12,027 bases of DNA from Rhodococcus sp. IITR03 (GTDB lineage Bacteria > Actinomycetota > Actinomycetes > Mycobacteriales > Mycobacteriaceae), in the NCBI GenBank assembly GCA_001017865.1, contig LATQ01000001.1, forward strand, positions 1,938,629-1,950,655. The letters run 5' to 3'. Both the position numbers and the translations under genes were made by a program. Positions 1 to 7,298 of the stretch are shown piece after piece. The stretch's first letter is position 1. Every line of letters begins with the position of its first letter. The notes below the pieces were generated by a model. The model was not told the DNA's origin. It worked only from the letters and a program-made list of their open reading frames with translations, and made no database searches.

Positions 1-607
1 GGAGAGCGAGGCGGCCGCGTCCGCGCCGGTCGAGGCGATGACCCGGGCGGTGAACGTCGAGGCGTTCATGCCGTGCTCGGCCGCCGAGACCCAGTAGCGT
101 CGATCGCCTCGACGTGCTTGGGATCCGGGTCGCCTTCCACCGCACCATGAAGCGCTCGGTGACGGTGCTCGCCTCGTCGATGCGCTGCTGCGGCACGGCG
201 GGCTGGTAGATGCCGCGGGCGGACTGGGCGACATAGGACAGGGCCATCACCGCGGCGCGGGCGAGATTGTCGCGGGCGGTCGCATCGTCGATGTCGAGCA
301 GCGGACGGAAGCCCCAGATGGGTGCGAGCATCGCCAGACCGGCCTGGACGTCGACGCGCACGTCGCCGGTGTGGATCGGCAGGGGGAACGGCTCGGCCGG
401 GTGCAGACCGCGACCGAACTCGCCGTCGACGAGCAGGGCCCACACGTCGCCGAAGGTGATTCCCTTCTCGACGAGCTCTTCGATGTCGACCCCGCGATAG
501 CGCAGCGCGCCACCGTCCTTGTCGGGCTCGGCGATGTCGCTCGTGAAGGCGACCACGCCTTCGAGTCCTGCGACGAAATCCTCGGGAACTGACGCGCGCG
601 CTGCCAT
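1..607 (-). CDS. citA: Citrate synthase 2 (CitA), 5' part, runs off the left edge, two frameshifts
   Basis: Condenses acetyl-CoA with oxaloacetate to citrate (entry to the TCA or methylcitrate-type cycle), in the cytoplasm. Read on the minus strand from the ATG at 607, the first ~158 codons give an N-terminal citrate synthase domain with GALRYRGVDIEELV near residue 35, WALLVDGEFG near 55, QAGLAMLAPIWGF near 92 and YVAQSARGIYQP near 128, matching what I recall of mycobacterial CitA. A GAGGAG Shine-Dalgarno lies about 10 nt before the ATG. Two one-base losses then break the frame, near 133 (AAGGCG where AAGGGCG is expected) and near 97 (GACGCTAC lacking one base before the Tyr codon). With both restored the protein continues YWVSAAEHGMNASTFTAR to the edge. 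The catalytic His and Asp lie outside the window. Divergent from pdxH. It is a paralogue of the main citrate synthase at 5950-7248. Identity is very likely; the breaks look like sequence errors. Confidence 0.9.
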   Translation of the reverse strand, partial: MAARASVPEDFVAGLEGVVAFTSDIAEPDKDGGALRYRGVDIEELVEKGITFGDVWALLVDGEFGRGLHPAEPFPLPIHTGDVRVDVQAGLAMLAPIWGFRPLLDIDDATARDNLARAAVMALSYVAQSARGIYQPAVPQQRIDEASTVTERFMVRWKATRIPSTSRRSTLLGLGGRARHERLDVHRPGHRLDRRGRGRLAL

Positions 608-749
608 GACGGTTGGGCTCTCCTCGTTCGAGCACGGCCCGGTCCGAGCCGCGCTGCCGGTGGAATGAGGTCACCGTCAGGTGTGATCGGCGCCCCACTC
701 GGGTCGTCGTGAAAACTGTAGCGCCCGTGGTCCGAGCGTCGCCGCCCGG
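608..749. promoter_or_regulatory. Divergent intergenic region between citA and pdxH
   Basis: This 142-bp gap lies between two divergent start codons and must hold both promoters. It contains the citA ribosome binding site (GAGGAG on the minus strand, close to 617-625) and a short AT-richer patch, GTGAAAACTGTAG near 709-721, the only obvious candidate for a -10 region. I see no convincing paired -35/-10 hexamers and no clear inverted repeat. Confidence 0.4.
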
Positions 750-1473
750 ATGCCGGGAGTACCGTCGTCGTTCGTGCCGTCCGATTTCCCGTTGCCGCGC
801 CCCGAGGGTGACGACCTCGCGCGTATGCGTGTCGACTACAGCCCGGCCGGGCCGACCGACGAGTCCCCGGCCGACCGCGATCTCACCCCCGGGGATGTCG
901 CCGAGGGCTGGCTTCCGCTGGTGCGTACGTGGTTTGCGAACGCTGTCGCCACCGCGGTGCCCGAGCCGAACGCGATGGTGCTCGCGACCGTCGACGAGCA
1001 CGGACACCCGGCGACCCGCACCGTGCTGTGCAAGAAGATCGACGCCGACGGCCTGACCTTCTTCACCAACTTCGAGTCCGACAAGGGCCGCCATCTGGCC
1101 GGGCACCCCTATGCCTCGGCGACCTTCCTCTGGTTGCCCGTCTACCGGCAGGTGACCGTCCGCGGACCGGTCGTCCGCGTGTCCGACGAGGAGACCCTCG
1201 CGTACTGCAGACGCGAGCGGATCCCGCCTGGGCGCATGGGCGTCGCAGCAGTCGCGTCCCGTGGCCGAACGCGCCGATCTCGAGCACGCCCTCGTCGAGG
1301 CCGCCGAGCGCTACGAGGTCGACGACGACATCCCGGTGCCGCCGTTCTGGGGCGGATTCCGCATCGTCCCCGAGTCGGTCGAGTTCTGGCAGGGCCGGCC
1401 CAACCGGTTGCACAACCGGATCCGGACCCGGCTGGTGGACGGTCGCTGGATCACCGAGCGTCTGCAACCGTGA
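750..1473 (+). CDS. pdxH: Pyridoxamine 5'-phosphate oxidase, frameshifted
   Basis: FMN-dependent oxidation of pyridoxine or pyridoxamine 5'-phosphate to pyridoxal 5'-phosphate, the last step or salvage step of vitamin B6 synthesis; a cytoplasmic homodimer in the family. The frame from ATG 750 shows [19 protein letters not shown] and [10 protein letters not shown] (FMN-phosphate contacts), YASATFLW and RQVTVRGPV. The C-terminal half lies in another frame from about 1219 and carries [39 protein letters not shown] and the typical end ERLQP. Two one-base losses explain the jump: near 1207 (TACTGCAG for TACTGGCAG) and near 1219 (GCGGATCC for GCGGGATCC). Repaired, it codes for about 241 residues, slightly longer than most PdxH proteins. 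No strong Shine-Dalgarno precedes ATG 750; the ATG at 825 is an alternative start that would remove 25 residues. The stop overlaps the GTG start of the next gene, so the two are probably translationally coupled. Confidence 0.92.
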
Positions 1474-2736
1474 GGCGGCTGCTCGCCGACACCACACCGC
1501 TGCGCAACAAGGACTACGCCCGGCTGTGGTGGGCCGGGATCGTCACCGTCATCGGTGCACAGATGGCGGTCGTCGCCGTTCCTCAGCAGATCTACGAGAT
1601 CACCCGCAACTCTGCCTATGTGGGGCTGACCGGTGTGTTCGGGCTCGTGCCGCTCGTGGTCTTCGGACTGTGGGGAGGGGCGCTCGCCGACGCGATGGAC
1701 CGCCGCAAGTTGCTGCTCATCACCTCCACCGGTCTCGGCGTCACGTCCGTGTTGTTGTGGGTGCAGGCGGCGAGCGGGCTGAACAACGTGTGGGTGCTGT
1801 TGTGCCTGTTCTCGCTGCAACAGGCGTTCTTCGCGGTGAACCAGCCGACCCGCGCGGCGATCATCCCTCGGCTGCTGCCGGTAGGCAGATCGCAGCCGCC
1901 ACCTCGCTGAACATGACCGTCGTGCAGTTCGGCGCCATCGCGGGCCCGCTGTTCGCCGGGGCCCTCATACCCGTCGTGGGACTGTCCACCCTCTACCTGC
2001 TGGACGCGATCTTCCTGCTGGCCACGCTGTGGGCGGTGGTGCGACTCCCGGCGATTCCGCCGCTCGGCGAGGTCACCAAGGCCGGGCTGCGCGCGGTCTT
2101 CGACGGCTTCCGGTACCTGTCCGGCCAGAAGATCCTGCTGGCGTCGTTCGTCGTCGACATCGTCGCCATGGTGTTCGGGATGCCGCGTGCCCTGTTCCCG
2201 CAGATCGCCCACGAGTCGTTCGGCGATCCGGCGCAGGGCGGCTTCGCCCTCGGTCTGCTGTTCGCGGCGATGTCGGTCGGCGCGGTGGTCGGCGGCGTCT
2301 TCTCCGGATGGCTGCCGCGGGTGCAGCGCCAGGGTCTCGCCGTGATCGTGTGCATCGTCCTGTGGGGCGTGGCGATGGTCGGCTTCGGCGCCGCGGTGTG
2401 GTGGGCCGAGCCCGCCGGCAGCGGTCTGCTGCTGTGGGTCGCCCTGTTCTTCCTGGCGTTCGGCGGGGCGGTCGACATGGTGTCCGCGGCCTTCCGTTCG
2501 ACGATGCTGCAGACCGTCGCCACCGACGAGATGCGCGGCCGGTTGCAGGGCGTGTTCATCGTCGTCGTCGCGGGAGGACCGCGCATCGGCGACGTGCTCC
2601 ACGGCGCGCCGCGGCCGCGGCAGGAACCGCGGTCGCCGCGGCCGGCGGCGGCGTCCTCGTAATCGTCGGCACGCTCGTGTGCGTCGTCGCCTTCCCGGCC
2701 TTCGTCCGGTACCGGGTCTCACGCACTCTCGGATGA
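1470..2736 (+). CDS. MFS efflux transporter (MFS_3 / EntS-like), frameshifted
   Basis: Major facilitator superfamily membrane protein, about 422 residues when repaired and of the 12-helix drug/siderophore exporter type. The N-terminus [15 protein letters not shown] is the usual entry to helix 1 in this subgroup. The loop between helices 2 and 3 carries a motif A variant, [13 protein letters not shown]. Hydrophobic segments continue through [18 protein letters not shown] and [19 protein letters not shown] to a last helix ending in VCVVAFPAF, with the tail RYRVSRTLG. Frame 1470-1885 jumps at about 1886 (GTAGGCAGATC for GTAGGCCAGATC) and again near 2608 (one base lost in a GCGC-rich run). The GTG start shares GTGA with the pdxH stop. 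The 3' end overlaps the convergent serine-hydrolase gene by 18 bp. The substrate cannot be told from sequence; proximity to pdxH does not imply vitamer transport. Confidence 0.88.
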
Positions 2737-3665
2737 CGGACCTGCGGAGTCGCCCGGCAGGGGAGCACGCAGCTCGGTGACGGCGATGCGCGCGGCTTCA
2801 CCGATCGCAGCGTCGACGACCGGCAGTACGGGATCCGCGCGGGCGGCACGGGTGAACACTGCGACGGCGATCGGATACTCGCCGGGGAACTCGACGACCG
2901 CCACCTCGTTGCGGATGATGCCGATCGTGCCGGTCTTGCCTGCGATCGCGACCCCGCGATGCGGGAAGCCCGACGCGATGCGGTGCGGCCAGATCTGGGC
3001 GCGCATCACCTGCTGCGCGAAGGCGGTGCTCTCGGGCGAGAGCACCGAGCCCGACCACACGGCCTCGAGCAGCCGGGTCATCTCCTCCGGGGTGGTCGCG
3101 CTCGTGTAGGCCGGGTCGTACGCCGAGACGGTCCAGGCGGCGTCGATGTCGGTGAGCGCCCGGAACGCCTCGACGGTGGTGCGGGTGTCCGTCTCCTCGA
3201 CGAGGCGCTGATAGACGTCCGCCGTGCCACCGATGATCCGGGTCCGTGTGAGTCCGAGGCGCGCGAGCAGTTCCTCGACAGCGGTCGTGCCGATCTCGCC
3301 GAGCAGCACGTCGGCCGCCGCGTTGTCGGACACCGTCATCATCGATGCGGCCACGTCGCGTCGGCTCATCGTCACCGGATCCCGGAAGCTCGCGATCCCG
3401 GTCGGGCCGGGGGTGCAGTCCGACGGCACGATCCGCAGCTGCCCGGATGCGTCGAGCCGGCCTGCGTCCACCTCCGCGCAGAACGCGAGGAACAGCGGAA
3501 GCTGTACACCGACGCGAGCACCACGCGTTCGTCCCCGCGCACCGACAACATCGCCGCACGCGGATCCGAACACCGGCGGGCGTGCAGCCATCCCGTGCAC
3601 CCGGCATCCGCGAACACCGCCCGGATCCGGTCGACCGCACTGTCTCGCCGTTCCTCGCCGTTCAC
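2719..3665 (-). CDS. Signal-less serine hydrolase of the class A beta-lactamase fold (BlaB-like), one frameshift
   Basis: About 315 residues when repaired. It has the three penicillin-recognising motifs: S-V-Y-K near residues 52-55, S-D-N near 113-115 and K-T-G near 244-246. I find no ExxLN omega-loop Glu (Ambler 166), so efficient beta-lactam hydrolysis is doubtful. There is no signal peptide or lipobox (N-terminus [17 protein letters not shown]), so a cytoplasmic location is inferred. The SxxK lysine is visible only after restoring one base near 3504: TACAGCTT is read where TACAAGCTT (Y-K-L) is expected, and frame and motif return together. The GTG start overlaps the lysR stop as GTGA, so the two form a coupled operon. 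The pair resembles blaA-blaB of Streptomyces cacaoi, where BlaB is a penicillin-recognising-motif protein needed for beta-lactamase induction. Alternatively it is an ordinary member of the actinobacterial 'serine hydrolase' family (Pfam beta-lactamase 2) with another substrate. Confidence 0.85.
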
Positions 3666-4536
3666 CGGACCCGTTCCTTGAACAGCACGCGGTCGCCGGG
3701 CGTCGACGTGAGCACGACGTCGGCGTCGGCACGCCGGACGATGCGCACGGCAGGGCCAGTGCGGACGGAGCCCAGTCCAGCCAGGCCACGCCGGGCACCG
3801 AGTCGGGTGGTGAGGTCGACATCCCGAAGTGGGTACCGGCGGCCACGGCGGCGAGCACCGCGCGGTCGTCCGCCGCCGGGGTGGTCTCGACATCGAGTCC
3901 TCGTTCGCGCAGCAGATCCTGCACCGCGTCGAAGGCCGCGGGGTTCCCCGTCCGCGGCGGCGCGGCGAACGTCAGGTCGGAGAGCATCGGCAACCGGGGC
4001 CGGTCGGAGCGGGCGCTGCGGTGGTCGTCCGGCACGACCAGCCATCGCCGGAGTTTGACCACCGGTCCGGCGTCGAGTCCTTCGGTCAGGGCCGGATGTT
4101 CGACGACGGCGAGATCGCACATGCCCGAGCGGACGGCGTCGACGAGTTCGACGGTGCTCGCGGAACGCGTCGACACCGTCGCCTCACCGCGTCTGCTCAG
4201 AGCGGTGACGCACAGAGTGACCAGACGGTCGGGTAGTGCGCGGGTGGCACCCCAGTGCAGAAGACCCCGGGCGCGGGCGACGCGTCCGGCCTCGGCGAGG
4301 AAACGATCGGCGTCGTCGACGAGGAGACGAGCGCGGGGGAGCAACTCGGCTCCGGCGGGCGTGAGGACCGCTCCCTGCCTGGTGCGATGCACGAGTTCGG
4401 AACCGAGATGCTGCTCGATTTTCCGAAGTCCTTGTGACAGAGGAGGTTGCGTCATGTCGAGCACCGCTGCGGCCCGGCCGAAGTGTCCTTCCTCCGCGAC
4501 GGTGACGAAGAACCGGAGGTGGCGGATCAGGTCCAT
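3662..4536 (-). CDS. LysR-family transcriptional regulator (BlaA/AmpR-like position), one frameshift
   Basis: DNA-binding regulator of about 291 residues. The N-terminal winged helix-turn-helix is clear: [19 protein letters not shown], then [22 protein letters not shown] and LFxR-type wing residues ([16 protein letters not shown]), residues 1-65. The effector-binding domain follows, with [20 protein letters not shown] and [17 protein letters not shown]. One base is missing near 3745-3750 (CTGCCGTGCGC for CTGCCCGTGCGC); restoring it gives the ending [15 protein letters not shown] and stop at 3662. ATG 4536 fits the family start exactly, though no good Shine-Dalgarno precedes it, so the message may be leaderless. 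It is divergent from the class A beta-lactamase gene at 4704 across 167 bp and cotranscribed with the serine hydrolase. Regulation of the beta-lactamase is inferred from this arrangement only. Confidence 0.9.
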
Positions 4537-4703
4537 GGCAGGGGATTCAATCAGTACGGGCGGACGATTCGCCGACCCGGCGTGTCGCGCGGCCGGATCC
4601 CGTCCGTCGTTCCCGTCTCCAACAGCGGCGATAGTTTTTCCGACTCGTGCGGACGGCGGGTGGGTATTGGCGGGACGATTCCCGTCGGTGGTGTCCTGTC
4701 GGC
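4537..4703. promoter_or_regulatory. Divergent lysR / beta-lactamase control region with paired inverted repeats
   Basis: The 167-bp gap contains two copies of GGACGATTC, at 4562-4570 and 4673-4681, each close to one of the two start codons. Each copy sits inside a small inverted repeat: GGCG-N7-CGCC at 4559-4573 and CGGGA-N4-TCCCG at 4671-4684. LysR proteins usually bind T-N11-A dyads in such gaps; I find no clean T-N11-A dyad, so these repeats are only candidate operators. A short AT-rich run, GATAGTTTTTCC near 4630-4641, is the likeliest core-promoter patch, but I cannot assign hexamers. No strong Shine-Dalgarno precedes either gene. Confidence 0.45.
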
Positions 4704-5679
4704 ATGACACCCACCGATTCACTCCTCCGGAACAGATTGTCGCGCAGGGGTTTTCTCCAATCCGCCCTTGCCCTGTCCTCCGTCGCCGCAGTGGCGGCCT
4801 GCGGGTCGCAGGACGGTCCGGTCGACACGATCCCGTCGACGACGGCCGATTCGGTGCCCGACACACAATTGCTCGCCGCCGGTGTCGACGAGCGTCTCCG
4901 GGAGATCGAGGACCGCTACGCCGTACGACTCGGTGTGGTCGCGCAGTCGCCGGTGACCGGGCGCGTCCACACCTACCGGGCCGACGAACGGTTCGCGATC
5001 TGTTCTCCGTTCAAGGTCTACGCCGCCGCCGCGATCCTGCGACTCGAGGCGGAAGGATCCCTCCGTCTCGACGAGACCCTCCCGATCGACCCGGAGGACA
5101 TCGTCGTCAATTCGCCGGTGACCTCGGAACATCAGGGCGCGTACTGCCGATCGACCGGCTGTGCGAGGCCGCACTCACCCGCAGCGACAACACCGCCGGA
5201 AACCTGATGCTCCAACGGATCGGCGGACCCGAGGCCGTCACCGCCTTCGCCCGTTCCGTCGGGGACGAGACCACCCGGCTCGATCGCTGGGAACCCGAAC
5301 TCAACGAGGCGGCACGGGGCGACGAGCGCGACACCACCACCGCTGCCGGACTCGCCCGCGGCTTCCGGGAGGTGCTCCTCGGCCCGGGGCTGCCCGCTCC
5401 GCAACAGCGGACTCTGCTCGGCTGGATGCGCGCGACCACCACCTCGGACACCCGGATCCGCGGGGGATTGCCGCCGGGATGGACGTCGGCGGACAAGACG
5501 GGCGGGGGCAATCACGGGACGGTGAACGACGCCGGGGTGGTGTGGTCGCCGGACGGGCAACCGCTGCTGCTGGCGATCCTGTCGGACTCGACCACCGGTG
5601 ACCCCGACGCGCCCCTCGAGGCGCGCCCGTCGCGGAGACCACCGCCGTGCTGGTCGACGCACTCTTCGCCGTGCCGTGA
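4704..5679 (+). CDS. bla: Class A beta-lactamase, Tat-exported lipoprotein, two frameshifts
   Basis: Serine beta-lactamase, about 325 residues when repaired, expected to act outside the cell membrane. The N-terminus has a twin-arginine signal SRRGFLQ (residues 13-19), a hydrophobic stretch and a lipobox AVAAC with Cys near 33, predicting a Tat-exported, lipid-anchored enzyme. All class A motifs are present: S-P-F-K (101-104, Ser70/Lys73), S-D-N (161-163), the omega loop RWEPELNE with the deacylating Glu (about 197, Ambler 166) and Asn170 equivalent, and K-T-G (265-267, Ambler 234-236). One base is missing near 5144 (TACTGCC for TACCTGCC) and one near 5627 (in CGCCCGTC); with both restored the frame runs to TGA 5679, ending [10 protein letters not shown]. 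With the full catalytic set I expect activity on penicillins or some cephalosporins, but spectrum cannot be read from this. Divergent from the LysR gene that may control it. Confidence 0.93.
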
Positions 5680-5949
5680 GTACAGGGGCCGGCGTGGGGC
5701 ACCGATACGCGCAGATCCCCGCGTAACGACCTTGGTGAGACCCGGGTAGTATTGCCGCAGGTTATCGGCGTGTGCCGGCCTTGCGGCGCAGTCGCGGAGG
5801 GTGCGGGCGAGCGTTCGGAACCCACATGGACGACATACCGATCGGGGACTTTCGGCGGACCCTGCCTCAGCGCATACCCCGCGCTACGGCTAGGTTCTAC
5901 GTGAATGTCCGGAAGTTTCTCGTAGGTCTGAGCTTGAGAGGGATCCTTC
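5680..5949 (+). promoter_or_regulatory. Upstream region of gltA (270 bp, no clear gene)
   Basis: No convincing protein gene lies here. A hairpin can form from GCCGCAGG near 5755-5762 and CCTTGCGGC near 5780-5788 (eight of nine pairs, one bulge); it could end the beta-lactamase transcript or lie in the gltA leader. TAGTAT at 5747-5752 and TAGGTT at 5891-5896 are possible -10 boxes, neither with a good -35 partner. The gltA ribosome binding site GAGAGGGA is at 5936-5943. A 44-codon frame from ATG 5826 to TGA 5960 overlaps the gltA start and is discussed under findings. Confidence 0.4.
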
Positions 5950-7248
5950 GTGCCCGCTGAGAATGACACCAACCCCACCCTCAGCTACCCCGGTGGCGAA
6001 CACACGATGTCGATCGCCAAGGCGACGGAAGGCAATGACGGTATCGAGCTGGGCAAGCTCCTCGCGGCGACCGGGTACACCACCCTCGACCCGGGTTTCG
6101 TCAACACCGCCTCCACGAAGTCGGCGATCACGTACATCGACGGCGAGAAGGGCATTCTGCGGTACCGCGGATACCCGATCGAGCAGCTCGCCGAGAAGTC
6201 GACGTTCATCGAGGTCAGCTACCTGCTGATCTACGGTGAGCTGCCGACTGCGGAGCAGCTCGAGGTCTTCACCGACAAGATCCGCCGCCACACCCTCCTG
6301 CACGAGGATCTCAAGCGGTTCTTCGACGGCTTCCCGCGCAACGCGCACCCGATGCCCGTCGTGTCGAGCGCGGTCAACGCCCTGTCGGCGTACTACCCCG
6401 ACTCCCTCGATCCGGACGACTCCGAGCAGGTCGAGCTGTCGACGATCCGTCTGCTCGCCAAGCTGCCGACCATCGCGGCCTACGCCTACAAGAAGTCGGT
6501 CGGTCAGCCCTTCCTCTACCCCGACAACTCGCTGTCGCTGGTCGAGAACTTCCTGCGCATGACCTTCGGCTTCCCGGCCGAGCCCTACGAGATCGATCCC
6601 GAGATCGCTCAGGCGCTCGACATGCTGCTCATCCTGCACGCCGATCACGAGCAGAACTGCTCGACGTCGACGGTGCGCCTCGTCGGTTCCTCCGACGCCA
6701 ACCTCTTCACGTCCATCTCGGGCGGCATCAACGCACTGTGGGGCCCGCTGCACGGCGGCGCCAACCAGGCCGTGCTCGAGATGCTCGACGGCATCCAGAA
6801 GTCCGACGGCGACGTCAAGGACTTCGTCCGCAAGGTCAAGAACAAGGAAGACGGCGTGAAGCTCATGGGCTTCGGGCATCGCGTCTACCGCAACTACGAC
6901 CCGCGGGCCGCGATCGTCAAGAAGACCGCCGACCGCATCCTCAAGAAGCTCGGTGCGGGCGACGAACTGCTCGAGATCGCCATGAAGCTCGAAGAGGCCG
7001 CCCTCACGGACGACTACTTCATCGAGCGCAAGCTGTACCCGAACGTCGACTTCTACACGGGCCTGATCTACCGTGCGATGGGCTTCCCGGACCGCATGTT
7101 CACCGTGCTGTTCGCCCTGGGTCGCCTGCCCGGCTGGATCGCGCACTGGCGTGAGATGCACTCGGACCCGACCCTGAAGATCGGCCGTCCGCGTCAGATC
7201 TACACCGGTTACACCGAGCGCCCGTACACGTCCCTCGAGGAGCGCTGA
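5950..7248 (+). CDS. gltA: Citrate synthase, main TCA-cycle enzyme
   Basis: Forms citrate from acetyl-CoA and oxaloacetate. The protein is 432 residues, intact and full length, of the type I (hexameric, Gram-negative/actinobacterial) class: ITYIDGEKGILRYRGYPIEQLAE near residue 60, FFDGFPRNAHPMPV near 120, LHADHEQNCSTSTVRLVGSS near 225 (first catalytic His region), GALWGPLHGGANQ-like INALWGPLHGGANQAV near 260, GFGHRVYRNYDPRA near 308 (second His), YPNVDFYTGLIYRAMG near 363 (catalytic Asp) and GRPRQIYTGYTER at the end. The start is GTG 5950, chosen because GAGAGGGA lies 6 nt upstream and the N-terminus aligns with mycobacterial GltA2. This is one of the few genes here without a reading-frame break. 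The FKBP gene follows 50 bp downstream, probably in the same transcript; a gltA-fkbA order is also known in Corynebacterium. Confidence 0.98.
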   Translation: MPAENDTNPTLSYPGGEHTMSIAKATEGNDGIELGKLLAATGYTTLDPGFVNTASTKSAITYIDGEKGILRYRGYPIEQLAEKSTFIEVSYLLIYGELPTAEQLEVFTDKIRRHTLLHEDLKRFFDGFPRNAHPMPVVSSAVNALSAYYPDSLDPDDSEQVELSTIRLLAKLPTIAAYAYKKSVGQPFLYPDNSLSLVENFLRMTFGFPAEPYEIDPEIAQALDMLLILHADHEQNCSTSTVRLVGSSDANLFTSISGGINALWGPLHGGANQAVLEMLDGIQKSDGDVKDFVRKVKNKEDGVKLMGFGHRVYRNYDPRAAIVKKTADRILKKLGAGDELLEIAMKLEEAALTDDYFIERKLYPNVDFYTGLIYRAMGFPDRMFTVLFALGRLPGWIAHWREMHSDPTLKIGRPRQIYTGYTERPYTSLEER

Positions 7249-7298
7249 ACCCTCGTAGCGACCGGAAAGATCGACCGAATCCCGACGAGGAGACACGC

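Noticed and set aside
1616..2722. Long minus-strand frame opposite the MFS gene
   Set aside because: Arg/His/Gly-rich antisense translation with no domain; the plus strand shows clear MFS helices.
2719..4866. A 715-residue LysR / beta-lactamase fusion protein
   Set aside because: The frame is continuous only because two one-base losses cancel. Between them the translation is not LysR-like or hydrolase-like, and the GTGA junction appears when they are restored.
3302..5749. Mobile element carrying the beta-lactamase cassette
   Set aside because: I found no transposase, terminal inverted repeats, target duplications or shift in base composition around 2719-5679.
5772..5960. A 62-codon gene beginning at GTG 5772
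   Set aside because: Arg-rich composition, no ribosome binding site and overlap with the gltA start; only the shorter frame from 5826 is kept as a weak possibility.
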